Shown here: positions 16,988 to 24,791 of the stretch, one piece after another
Layout: each line of letters begins with the position of its first letter
Numbering within the stretch: the stretch's first letter is position 1
Origin: Flavobacteriales bacterium
GTDB taxonomy: Bacteria; Bacteroidota; Bacteroidia; Flavobacteriales_D; Sanyastnellaceae
Direction: 5' to 3'
DNA: 64,000 nucleotides
NCBI GenBank assembly: GCA_018402085.1
Contig: JAGYJM010000002.1
Coordinates: 2,929,501-2,993,500, forward strand
Position numbers and translations under genes: made by a program
The notes under the pieces: model-generated
What the model saw: only the letters and a program-made list of their open reading frames with translations
What the model was told of the DNA's origin: nothing
Databases searched by the model: none

Positions 16988-18661
16988 ATGTTAAAGTCTT
17001 TTCTCTCCCTCTTTTTGCTTGCTTTTATTATCGGCGCAAAAGCGCCGGATGCGAACGCGCAGGTTACGAATGAATTCACCCTGAATTTCGCAGTAGACGA
17101 TCACCGCCCCACCACGGAGTCACTTGTCCAACTTCAGAAATTTTTGAATGAATACAGTGTCGATGACGACCTGAGCATCCGGATTTACGGCCATACAGAC
17201 ACCAACGGTGACGCAGCTTACAATGATGAACTGTCATGGCGAAGATGCACGACCGTCAAAGACGAAATTCTGGCAATCGGATTCCCTGAAAACGCCATTT
17301 CCACCGTCGCCTATGGCGAACATAAACCGGCACAGAACGATCATTCACCTGCTGCACACCGAACGAACCGACGGGTTGAAGTGCACGTTGAAAAACACAC
17401 ATTCAACACTACCGAAGAACTAACCGCAGCGCTTTCGCCTGATGAAGTACAGCAGTTCTCCATTGATGCTGATGAACCAGCTAAAATAACCTCAGGCAAC
17501 GGCATCATCTTTGACATCCCTGAGAATGCTTTTGTGGATGCTGCGGGGCGCCCCTACAAAGGAGAGGTCATTATGGAAGTTGAAGACGCCCTGGATCCGA
17601 TCAAGTTTATTTCAAGTAATCTGTCAACCCTCAACCACCAGGGAGAAATGCTCGAATCAGGCGGTATGTTCCGCATCGAAGCGACCGACCCTGATGGCAA
17701 TCCGCTGCAACTGAGCGCCTCATCAAGTATTGGTGTGGATGTACCTGTGCGCAATGCACTTGACGGCATGAGCGTTTTCACCTCAGGCGATGGCAGCAAC
17801 TGGACCAACACCAGTCGTCCGGTGGACTTGAACCAACCTCCGGTATACCCGCCAAAGCCAACATACCCCGGTGAAGCCGTATTTGTGCACCCTCCTGTAC
17901 CGAAAATCCCTGAAGCACCCCGAAAGCCGGCTATACCTTATCGCCCTGTGAACCCGGAAAAGCAAGAGATTACCCAGGTGAACGACCTCAACATTGAGCG
18001 CTATCTAAGGGCCATGGAGGTATTCAAACGCGATTCTGCCAGCTACCCTGATCGCATCGACCAATACCGCCAAGACTCCCTGAAATGGGCTGCTGAAAAA
18101 CATGAAATGCTCGAAACTTACCACAAGGTCACCGTTCCGGCAGCTCATGAAGAATGGAAAAAGACCTTTATTGACCCGGATCGCGCCTACCAACTCGAAA
18201 TGACGCGCTGGCGCGCGAAATGTGAGTTGATTTCGATCGAACATTACGGCAGTTTGCTCGACAATGACTACATGGATGCGCGCATGCTCGGTACCTATGC
18301 GTTGAGGGTGAGTTCTCTCGGCTGGTGCAATATTGACCGACTGATGCGCTACGGCAACAACGAACGAATAGACGTACTTGTTCAGGCTGACGACCCGAAC
18401 GCACAGCTCTGGCTCGTGCTGAACGACTACCCTTCCATGTTCAATATGGGTGCGCATAAAGGAGTTGCCGAACAGTCAAACTTCCCTTACGTCCCGGCCG
18501 AGGCAATCGCCTTAACCGTCAAAGATGGTGAGGTGATGTTCGGACATGCTCCGTTGACGCGCGATGGAAAAGTAACCATTGAAACAAGGCCTTCGAGCCT
18601 CGAAGAGATCCGCGACTACCTCAGTCAATTCAGAACCGGCGCGCTGCAGGCCAGCAGGTAG
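16988..18661 (+). CDS. exported OmpA-domain protein
   Basis: A 557-aa protein. Start 16988 is chosen because residues 1-16 (MLKSFLSLFLLAFIIG) form the signal peptide core; an upstream in-frame ATG at 16952 would bury it. Cleavage likely follows NAQ. Residues about 25-135 form an OmpA-C-like peptidoglycan-binding domain (IRIYGHTDTNGDAAYNDELS, then RTNRRVEVHV). A beta-rich domain follows (ITSGNGIIFDIPENAFVDA then LESGGMFRIEAT), a type common in Bacteroidota surface proteins. A proline-rich stretch comes next (about 285-330) and then an unrecognised C-terminal region. Having the OmpA domain N-terminal is unusual, since it is most often C-terminal. The signal peptide's end (G-A-K-A-P-D) is encoded by a mini-hairpin at 17033. 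Likely periplasmic or outer-membrane associated. Confidence 0.75.
   Translation: MLKSFLSLFLLAFIIGAKAPDANAQVTNEFTLNFAVDDHRPTTESLVQLQKFLNEYSVDDDLSIRIYGHTDTNGDAAYNDELSWRRCTTVKDEILAIGFPENAISTVAYGEHKPAQNDHSPAAHRTNRRVEVHVEKHTFNTTEELTAALSPDEVQQFSIDADEPAKITSGNGIIFDIPENAFVDAAGRPYKGEVIMEVEDALDPIKFISSNLSTLNHQGEMLESGGMFRIEATDPDGNPLQLSASSSIGVDVPVRNALDGMSVFTSGDGSNWTNTSRPVDLNQPPVYPPKPTYPGEAVFVHPPVPKIPEAPRKPAIPYRPVNPEKQEITQVNDLNIERYLRAMEVFKRDSASYPDRIDQYRQDSLKWAAEKHEMLETYHKVTVPAAHEEWKKTFIDPDRAYQLEMTRWRAKCELISIEHYGSLLDNDYMDARMLGTYALRVSSLGWCNIDRLMRYGNNERIDVLVQADDPNAQLWLVLNDYPSMFNMGAHKGVAEQSNFPYVPAEAIALTVKDGEVMFGHAPLTRDGKVTIETRPSSLEEIRDYLSQFRTGALQASR
17033..17051 (+). repeat. mini-hairpin in the signal peptide region of the OmpA-domain gene
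   Basis: GGCGC-AAAA-GCGCC-GGATG, encoding G-A-K-A-P-D between the hydrophobic core and the probable NAQ cleavage site. Confidence 0.85.
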
Positions 18662-18721
18662 CTGGTAGCTCACTTTCAGACTGACGCAAGCGTCCGCTGA
18701 AGGAATATCTCGATTGAAATT

Positions 18722-18781
18722 ACTGCTCATATTTTATCGATTGTAGGCTATTTTGCGTATTTTTGATAAAATATGAGCAGT
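18722..18781 (+). promoter_or_regulatory. hipBA operator-promoter: 17-bp inverted repeat over the start codon
   Basis: Arms ACTGCTCATATTTTATC (18722-18738) and its exact reverse complement (18765-18781) flank a 26-base spacer. The spacer contains TATTTTTG (18758-18765), a perfect TAnnTTTG -7 box. The ATG of the hipB gene (18773) lies inside the right arm, so the predicted transcript is nearly leaderless and HipB bound to both arms would cover the promoter. Autoregulation by HipB-type repressors is well known; this specific site is inferred. Confidence 0.75.
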
Positions 18782-19063
18782 TATAGTGTTTCCCCGACCC
18801 CGTATTCAACAGCGAAGGAGCTGGCTGCGCGCTGTAAGCAGTTGAGAAAAAGCTTCGGCTACACACAACAAGAGCTCGCAGAACGGTCCGGCGTATCATA
18901 CGGAACCCTGAAACGGTTTGAGCAGTCTGGCGAAGTTGCCCTTCTCAACTTGCTGCGCATTGCTCACACAATGCACCGTCTTGATGAATTCAGCTCTCTT
19001 TTCTTGCCCGATGAAAGAGCAGAAGCTGAAGCAAAACTCCGCAACAGACCGTCATCAAGATGA
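18773..19063 (+). CDS. hipB: HipB-like antitoxin, XRE-family DNA-binding protein
   Basis: A 96-aa protein. Residues 13-72 form a helix-turn-helix of the XRE family (LAARCKQLRKSFGYTQQELA, then ERSGVSYGTLKRFEQSGEVA). The short basic tail could contact the toxin. It overlaps the hipA start by 4 bases (ATGA), so the two are translationally coupled. It should neutralise HipA and repress its own promoter through the inverted repeat at 18722-18781, where its start codon lies. The family assignment is firm; the name HipB rests on the partner gene. Confidence 0.85.
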   Translation: MSSYSVSPTPYSTAKELAARCKQLRKSFGYTQQELAERSGVSYGTLKRFEQSGEVALLNLLRIAHTMHRLDEFSSLFLPDERAEAEAKLRNRPSSR

Positions 19064-20265
19064 AACCTGTCGAACGCATAGATGTAGTGCATGACACCGG
19101 ACTTCACCAAATGCCGCTTGGTTCGGTGACTGAGGTGAATAAAACCTACTACTTCGCCTGGAGTGAGGCTGCATTGGATGCAAACCTTGCATTCTCTCCT
19201 ATTCGGATGCCCCTCACAAGGGAAGTCATTGCTTGTCCTAAAGAACCTTTCAACGGTTTACCCGGACTGCTTGCCGACAGCCTACCCGACGGCTGGGGAC
19301 GCCTACTCGTTGACAGGTCGCTGAGTGCTCGCGGTATAGACCCGGCTACTGCCGGTCCGCTTGAGCGCCTTGCTTTAGTTGGCAGCAAAGGACCGGGCGC
19401 GTTGACCTTTTATCCGGCACACACACTTGACACCGAAAAGCAGCCGTTAGATCTTGACCACGTCGCAGAGTCCATCTCCCAAATTCATGCAGAAGCCGGT
19501 CCTGAACTTCTCGACTTACTTCTTGAGAACGGAGGTTCCTCTGGAGGTGCAAGACCAAAGATCAACGTATGGCTTCACCCTGAGACCCTGGAGCTCAAGC
19601 CTTTTTCACATAATGCACCCAAGGATTTCGAAGCCTGGTTGATAAAATTTCCGGCATCAACGGACCCGCCTGATGTCGGACTTATGGAATTTGGATACTC
19701 CCTTCTTGCTCAGAGAGCCGGCATCGAAATGGCAGCATGTCGGATTATTGAAACCCCTCGAGGACGAAGGCTCTTTGCAACTCAACGATTTGATCGAAAA
19801 CATGAAGAACGTATACACATGCTTTCGCTGGCAGGCCTTCTCCACGATAATTTCAGGTTTAGCGCGCTTGACTATGGTCACGTGATGGACGCTGCGTTCA
19901 AGCTGGAGCATCATGTCAGGGCCTATGAAAAAATCTTGCGCATTGCTGCCTTTAACGTGTTTACTCACAATCGTGACGATCACAGCAAGAACCTCTCGTT
20001 TCTCATGAGTAGCGACGGGCAATGGCGTCTGGCACCGGCATATGACCTCACCTGGTCGTCAACCGCCCACGGGCAACATTCACTCACGGTAGCCGGAGAA
20101 GGACGAAAGCCCGGACGCAAGCATCTCCTTGAGCTGGCGGAGCACTTTGGTGTAAAACGCGGTGCCGAAATCATCGAGGAGGTCGCCTCGGCGGCTAATT
20201 ACTGGCCTGAATTGAAGCAAGAACTCGGTATCTCAGGTTACAAGCTACCTGTGATTGATTGGTAA
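19060..20265 (+). CDS. hipA: HipA-family serine/threonine kinase toxin
   Basis: A 401-aa HipA-family kinase. Motifs: the glycine-rich segment GGSSGGARPK (158-167), the ATP-binding lysine K196 in WLIKFP, the catalytic loop FTHNRDDHSKN (301-311) and the metal-binding segment PAYDLTW (326-332). HipA proteins phosphorylate aminoacyl-tRNA synthetases, classically glutamyl-tRNA synthetase, and trigger a dormancy response. All catalytic residues are present, so it is probably active. It follows the hipB-like gene with a 4-base overlap. The next gene, aspS, is convergent and encodes a synthetase, but nothing here links the two functionally. Confidence 0.9.
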   Translation: MKPVERIDVVHDTGLHQMPLGSVTEVNKTYYFAWSEAALDANLAFSPIRMPLTREVIACPKEPFNGLPGLLADSLPDGWGRLLVDRSLSARGIDPATAGPLERLALVGSKGPGALTFYPAHTLDTEKQPLDLDHVAESISQIHAEAGPELLDLLLENGGSSGGARPKINVWLHPETLELKPFSHNAPKDFEAWLIKFPASTDPPDVGLMEFGYSLLAQRAGIEMAACRIIETPRGRRLFATQRFDRKHEERIHMLSLAGLLHDNFRFSALDYGHVMDAAFKLEHHVRAYEKILRIAAFNVFTHNRDDHSKNLSFLMSSDGQWRLAPAYDLTWSSTAHGQHSLTVAGEGRKPGRKHLLELAEHFGVKRGAEIIEEVASAANYWPELKQELGISGYKLPVIDW

Positions 20266-20309
20266 TTCCAATAAAGAATCGGCAGGAGACCGGTTACCCG
20301 TTAAACGAA

Positions 20310-22067
20310 CTACTCCTTTTCCTTCGCGGTTGACTCGAGGTACAACTCTTCCATCTGTGCACCGTCGATTGGTGCCGGGGCATCGATCATCACGTCGCGA
20401 GCGGCGTTGTTTTTAGGGAAAGCGATAAAGTCACGAATGGTATCGCTGCCGCCGAAGAGCGAACACAAACGGTCAAATCCGAGTGCGATACCGCCGTGCG
20501 GCGGTGCGCCGTATTCAAAGGCGCTCATGAGGAAACCAAACTGCGCCTGCGCCTCTTCTTTGGTGAAGCCCAGCAGGTCAAACATACGTGACTGGATGTC
20601 GCGGTCATGAATCCGAATAGAACCACCACCAATTTCAACACCATTGATCACCATATCGTATGCGTTGGCATTCACAGCACCCGGATCCGTCTCAAGAATG
20701 GCCATGTGCTCGGGCTTTGGAGAAGTGAACGGGTGGTGCATCGCATGGTAACGCTCCGTTTCTTCGTCCCACTCGAGCAGCGGGAAATCAACCACCCACA
20801 GCGGACGGAAGACCTCCGGATCGCGGAAACCGAGCTCTTTGCCCATGTGCAAACGAAGCTCGTTCATCTGCTTGCGGGTTGTGTTCAGGTCACCGCTCAG
20901 CATCAGAATCAGATCTCCTTCTTTCGCACCGGCATGTGCGGCCCATGCTTGCTGGTCTTCCTGGCTGAAGAATTTATCTACGCTCGACTTGAAGGTGCCG
21001 TCAGTGTTGACTTTGCAGTGCACAAGTCCTTTCGCTCCAATTTGCGGACGCTTTACGAAATCAGTCAACGCATCAAGCTGCTTGCGGCTGTAATCAGCGC
21101 AGCCCTCTGCAACGATTCCGATCACGGCTTCTGCGTCATCGAACACTTTGAAACCCTTGTTCTGAGTAACGGGTGCCATGTCCACAAACTTCATGTCAAA
21201 GCGGATATCCGGCTTATCCGAACCATAGGTCGCCATGGCCTCAGCGTAGGTCATGCGAGGGAATGCCGGCACATCAATGCCTTTCACCACCTTGAAGAGG
21301 TGGCGCACCATTCCTTCGAAGGTATTGAGGATGTCTTCCTGCTCTACAAAGGCCATTTCGCAGTCGATCTGCGTGAACTCCGGCTGGCGGTCAGCGCGCA
21401 GGTCTTCATCGCGGAAGCATTTCACGATTTGGTAGTACTTATCGTAACCCGACACCATCAGCAACTGCTTGAAGGTCTGCGGCGATTGCGGCAGCGCGTA
21501 GAACTGTCCGGGATGCACACGGCTCGGCACTACGAAGTCGCGCGCACCCTCCGGAGTAGATTTGATCAGGAAAGGCGTTTCCACCTCCATGAAGTCGATT
21601 GAGTCAAGATAGTTGCGGGTCTCAATTGACAGACGGTGGCGCAATTGCAATTTGCTCATCACCGGACGACGACGCAGGTCGAGGTAGCGGTATTTCATAC
21701 GGAGGTCGTCGCCGCCGTCGGTGTCGTCTTCAATGGTAAAGGGCGGCACTTTTGAGGCATTGAGCACTTCCATTGCCGTGACGTCAATTTCAATCTCTCC
21801 GGTCGGAATGTTCGTGTTCTTGCTGCTTCGCTCGATCACATTCCCGGTCACTTTGATGACGAACTCACGTCCAAGTTCACGAGCTTTCGCACACAACTCT
21901 GCGCGGGTTTCCATATTGAAAGCGAGCTGCGTCAGTCCGTAGCGATCACGAAGGTCGATAAAGGTCATCCCTCCCAGTTCGCGGGAGCGCTGTACCCATC
22001 CACTCAATGTAACTTCTTGTCCGACATGCTCAATCCGCAGTTCTCCGCAGGTGTGTGTGCGATGCAT
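20310..22067 (-). CDS. aspS: aspartyl-tRNA synthetase
   Basis: A 585-aa class II synthetase of bacterial type, full length. The N-terminal OB-fold anticodon-binding domain (about 1-110) contains [20 protein letters not shown]. Motif 2 is recognisable as [19 protein letters not shown]. The GAD insertion covers about 280-420, and motif 3 is [15 protein letters not shown] near the C-terminus. It charges tRNA-Asp with aspartate in the cytoplasm. The start codon at 22067 begins the standard [12 protein letters not shown]-terminus. Stands alone on the minus strand. Confidence 0.97.
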   Translation of the reverse strand: MHRTHTCGELRIEHVGQEVTLSGWVQRSRELGGMTFIDLRDRYGLTQLAFNMETRAELCAKARELGREFVIKVTGNVIERSSKNTNIPTGEIEIDVTAMEVLNASKVPPFTIEDDTDGGDDLRMKYRYLDLRRRPVMSKLQLRHRLSIETRNYLDSIDFMEVETPFLIKSTPEGARDFVVPSRVHPGQFYALPQSPQTFKQLLMVSGYDKYYQIVKCFRDEDLRADRQPEFTQIDCEMAFVEQEDILNTFEGMVRHLFKVVKGIDVPAFPRMTYAEAMATYGSDKPDIRFDMKFVDMAPVTQNKGFKVFDDAEAVIGIVAEGCADYSRKQLDALTDFVKRPQIGAKGLVHCKVNTDGTFKSSVDKFFSQEDQQAWAAHAGAKEGDLILMLSGDLNTTRKQMNELRLHMGKELGFRDPEVFRPLWVVDFPLLEWDEETERYHAMHHPFTSPKPEHMAILETDPGAVNANAYDMVINGVEIGGGSIRIHDRDIQSRMFDLLGFTKEEAQAQFGFLMSAFEYGAPPHGGIALGFDRLCSLFGGSDTIRDFIAFPKNNAARDVMIDAPAPIDGAQMEELYLESTAKEKE

Positions 22068-22089
22068 AGTTGCTTTGGTTTTAAAGCCG

Positions 22090-22097
22090 CGAATTTA
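22090..22097 (-). promoter_or_regulatory. putative -7 box of aspS
   Basis: Minus-strand TAAATTCG, one base off TAnnTTTG, 22 bases before the aspS start. Confidence 0.35.
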
Positions 22098-22203
22098 CGA
22101 AAGTCAGGTTGAACCATGAGGGGGGGCGGCCATTAGATCATAGCGACGCAGGTACATGATATCTTATGAACAAGAGGCTACAAGTTCTTTTAAGGCTTCA
22201 CCA

Positions 22204-23433
22204 TTATTCGCTGCAGTTAGAACCGAACAAGCCTAAGAAAAGGAGAAGGTCACCGCTGTTGACCTGTTCATCGTTGTTCAAGTCGCCGGCGCAGAAGCTA
22301 TTATCATCGCAATCTCCTGCGAGGTCTTGAAGGTCTCCACAACCATCACTGTTGCTATCGGCCAGCAGCGGATCATAGCCGTAATCAACTTCTGCCGCGT
22401 CAGTCATACCGTCGCCATCCGAATCCTGAAGGTTAGGGTCTGTACCATAGACCTCAACTTCTTCCTGATCTGTGAGCCCATCACCATCTGTATCGGCCGG
22501 CACCCCGACGCAAACGCAATTATCGTCAACAACATCATTCATGCTCCAAATATTGCCATCATCGCAAGTGTCGCCCGGATAATTGACACAGGTGTCATTC
22601 TCATTCGTTGCCAACGGGTTGTATTCACAGCTATTCGGGTCAGTACAGCCTGCAATTTCTAGCTCGTCACACACTCCATCACCATCAGTGTCGTTCAGGC
22701 ACGCGCCGTCACAATCATAGAATAGGTCAGGGTAGGTGCAGGATCCATCGTCTTCAGTCGCATCTACGTTGTAGTTACACGCTGTGTTGTCGGTGCATCC
22801 TGGTATTACGCAATCTTCGAGGATGAGGTAGATACCAAACGATCCAGGTAATGTGCCTAAAGCGCCAGAATTAATGGTGTTCGGGAAATTGGCTGCATAT
22901 GCATTTGCTATACCGCCGACCACCCCCTCAGCATCCGGTTGATAGATGAGGTTGTGACTTGCGTTGCCTTCAAATTTTACCCCTGACCAGAGTGTGTCTC
23001 CAGCTGACACGGCGATAGGTGTGTCTAGTGACACCTCGTATGATGCTATCTGTCCACCAAACCCCCCGATAGGTGGGTCAAATTGATTTGGGTTAGGGTG
23101 TGACAGTAGGCTACCAGGTTCGGTTTGACCGTCAACATTGTCATAGAGACAAACTTTAAGGTCGGCTGCACCACTTCCTACAAAGATACCAATCTTAGTA
23201 ACAATAGCATTAGTTTCAACTACGCGGTAGGTGGTGAGAATGGCGTTTCCATCATTTTCCCATTCATTGCAACCGGTAGGGTTTTCTATACACCCAATTG
23301 CATTGGCGTCAATTCCAGCCTGGGTTTCGGCGAGCCCCGGTGTTGCACAGGTTTGTCCTACAGCCCTCGAAAACGGAAAGCCAAGGATCAAAAGAAAGAA
23401 AAGAGTTTTCAAGGAGCTGGTTAGGTTATTCAT
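22204..23433 (-). CDS. secreted Cys-rich protein with calcium-binding-like repeats and dockerin-like tail
   Basis: A 409-aa exported protein. The signal peptide covers residues 1-26 (ending in AVGQ). Residues 27-205 form an unrecognised domain. GCTDNTACNYNVDATEDDGS-type Cys repeats follow, then a run of aspartate-rich thrombospondin type 3-like repeats (DTDGDGLTD, DSDGDGMTD). The C-terminus GDLNNDEQVNSGDLLLFLG plus LFGSNC resembles half a dockerin or EF-hand. The same tail ends the unrelated 37506 protein, which suggests a shared sorting or anchoring signal. The D-rich repeats should bind calcium. A perfect -7 box TATCTTTG lies at 23456-23463. Confidence 0.75.
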   Translation of the reverse strand: MNNLTSSLKTLFFLLILGFPFSRAVGQTCATPGLAETQAGIDANAIGCIENPTGCNEWENDGNAILTTYRVVETNAIVTKIGIFVGSGAADLKVCLYDNVDGQTEPGSLLSHPNPNQFDPPIGGFGGQIASYEVSLDTPIAVSAGDTLWSGVKFEGNASHNLIYQPDAEGVVGGIANAYAANFPNTINSGALGTLPGSFGIYLILEDCVIPGCTDNTACNYNVDATEDDGSCTYPDLFYDCDGACLNDTDGDGVCDELEIAGCTDPNSCEYNPLATNENDTCVNYPGDTCDDGNIWSMNDVVDDNCVCVGVPADTDGDGLTDQEEVEVYGTDPNLQDSDGDGMTDAAEVDYGYDPLLADSNSDGCGDLQDLAGDCDDNSFCAGDLNNDEQVNSGDLLLFLGLFGSNCSE

Positions 23434-23455
23434 AAGTTCGATTCAAACATCTTTT

Positions 23456-23463
23456 CAAAGATA
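23456..23463 (-). promoter_or_regulatory. -7 box of the secreted Cys-rich gene
   Basis: Minus-strand TATCTTTG, an exact TAnnTTTG match, 22 bases before the ATG. Confidence 0.5.
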
Positions 23464-23569
23464 ATGAACAATTTTCGCAGTTGGGCCCTCTGGTTGATTC
23501 CAGGTTTATATAGCATCTGTTAGATGGTGGGTGGATTGTGCTTCTCGATTTACCTTAGAAACCAAAAAC

Positions 23570-23590
23570 GCGCCGCATCGAATGCGGCGC
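23570..23590. repeat. GCGCCGCAT hairpin
   Basis: Stem GCGCCGCAT/ATGCGGCGC with a 3-base loop. Members of this larger-hairpin family recur at 30212, 45237, 46155, 46330 and 49777. Confidence 0.7.
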
Positions 23591-23634
23591 CACGAACAGC
23601 ATTTCCTTTCATTCTCATTCTCATTCTTATTTCC

Positions 23635-23665
23635 ACCCCCGATCCCCGATCCCCGATCCCCGATC
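23635..23665. repeat. 7-bp GATCCCC tandem repeat
   Basis: About four and a half copies of GATCCCC, preceded at 23611-23629 by CATTCT repeats, just before the plsC gene. Confidence 0.85.
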
Positions 23666-23708
23666 CAAAATCGTCCTCACCAGCGGTTTTTCCCCTACAT
23701 TTATCCGC

Positions 23709-24443
23709 ATGTTGCTGGCCTTTATCCGTCTGATATTCTTTCCGCTCACCACCTTTCTGGCAGCGGTATTTGGACTGCTTTTCCGCGTTCTTGGATTGCC
23801 ACACAAGGTGGTTTACGCCATCTTCAACCTGTGGAGTAAAACCCAGCATCTCATTCTCAATGTGAAGGTTGAAACTTATGGCCACATTCCTGAAAACGGA
23901 GCCATCATCATGGCCAATCATCGTTCTTACCTTGATGTGGTAATGATCCCTTCCAAAACCCCTGTCGTATTTGTAGCGAAGGCTTCTGTGCGTAAATGGC
24001 CTATCGTCGGCTGGGGTGGCGATGCTATGCGCACCCTTTGGGTGGAAAGAAGCAGTCAGGAAAGTCGCAAAAAAACCCGCAATGCCATCATCGATCGTCT
24101 CAATGACAACCTGAGTGTAATCATCTTTCCGGAAGGCACCACTTCTGTCGGCCCCAAAGTACTCGAGTTCAAACCGGGAATGTTTCACGCAGTGGCCGGT
24201 AGCGGACTCGAAATCATTCCGGTAGCGATTGAATATGAGAACCCCAACATTGCCTGGGTGGGCAAAGACACCTTCATCCCCCACTTTCTGCGGGAGTTCG
24301 GCGCCTGGCGCACAAAGGTTAAGGTTGCATTCGGAGACCCCGTCCGTGGCGACGACGGCGAAGCACTCCGGAATCAGGTGCAAGGCTGGATCGAATCGCA
24401 ATGCCTGAAGTTCAGAGAGGAGTTTGATCAGGAAAGGGGGTAA
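23709..24443 (+). CDS. 1-acyl-sn-glycerol-3-phosphate acyltransferase (PlsC family)
   Basis: A 244-aa membrane-associated acyltransferase. A hydrophobic N-terminus (1-30) anchors it to the inner membrane. The catalytic H-x4-D motif is H71 to D76 (NHRSYLD), and the glycerol-phosphate-binding motif is FPEGTTS at 140-146. It transfers a fatty acyl group to position 2 of lysophosphatidic acid in phospholipid synthesis, although some homologues act on other lipids. Length is normal for the family. It is flanked on both sides by short tandem repeats (GATCCCC upstream, CGTCTGC-like downstream), which leaves no evidence of an operon. Confidence 0.9.
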   Translation: MLLAFIRLIFFPLTTFLAAVFGLLFRVLGLPHKVVYAIFNLWSKTQHLILNVKVETYGHIPENGAIIMANHRSYLDVVMIPSKTPVVFVAKASVRKWPIVGWGGDAMRTLWVERSSQESRKKTRNAIIDRLNDNLSVIIFPEGTTSVGPKVLEFKPGMFHAVAGSGLEIIPVAIEYENPNIAWVGKDTFIPHFLREFGAWRTKVKVAFGDPVRGDDGEALRNQVQGWIESQCLKFREEFDQERG

Positions 24444-24447
24444 AATA

Positions 24448-24489
24448 CCGTCTGCCGTCTGCCGTCTGCAGTCTGCGGTCTGCGGTCTA
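24448..24489. repeat. 7-bp CTGCCGT-type tandem repeat
   Basis: Six units of a 7-base motif (CGTCTGC/CAGTCTG/CGGTCTG). Two further units of the same motif occur right after the C25 gene stop, at 29848-29866. Confidence 0.85.
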
Positions 24490-24592
24490 CCGAGAAGCGT
24501 CTCGTAGCTCAACAAACGGCTGCTGGTAGCAGCATTTCAATCCTGATGCGCTGCGCTTCAACTGACCGGCGGCAGTAGTTGTTTACCAGAGC

Positions 24593-24616
24593 GCGCACAC
24601 CGCAGTGTGCGCCTAC
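24593..24616 (-). repeat. REP-like hairpin with GTAG head
   Basis: On the minus strand GTAG followed by stem GCGCACAC/GTGTGCGC with a 4-base loop. The GTAG-plus-hairpin layout matches REP elements mobilised by RAYT transposases. Confidence 0.7.
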
Positions 24617-24624
24617 AACAGACC

Positions 24625-24640
24625 GGCGGCAATAGCCGCC
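24625..24640. repeat. GGCGGC-AATA-GCCGCC hairpin
   Basis: Perfect 6-bp stem with loop AATA; the same 25 bases, including the trailing GCCACAC, recur at 45192-45207. Confidence 0.7.
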
Positions 24641-24775
24641 GCCACACAAGGACCGCCTATGACATCAAAGCAGCGCAAATATGCGCTGCCCTCCTAACTC
24701 CTCCCGCCTATCACCTAACCCGCAGGAGTCCCATAGGCGTCCTGAAAGCGTCCCGCAGGAGTCTCTCCGTTTCCA

Positions 24776-24783
24776 TATCTTTG
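24776..24783 (+). promoter_or_regulatory. -7 box that decides the C25 peptidase start
   Basis: TATCTTTG, an exact TAnnTTTG match, lies 8 bases before a TTG at 24792. It falls inside the longest open frame, so the upstream ATG at 24681 is unlikely to be used. Confidence 0.55.
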
Positions 24784-24791
24784 AGAGAACA

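Noticed and set aside
20607-21602. 331-codon frame opposite aspS
   Set aside because: aspS is certain and full length; the antisense frame is a composition effect.
24681-24791. Upstream ATG start for the C25 peptidase at 24681
   Set aside because: It would put 50 polar residues before the signal peptide and start upstream of the -7 box; TTG at 24792 or 24801 fits better.
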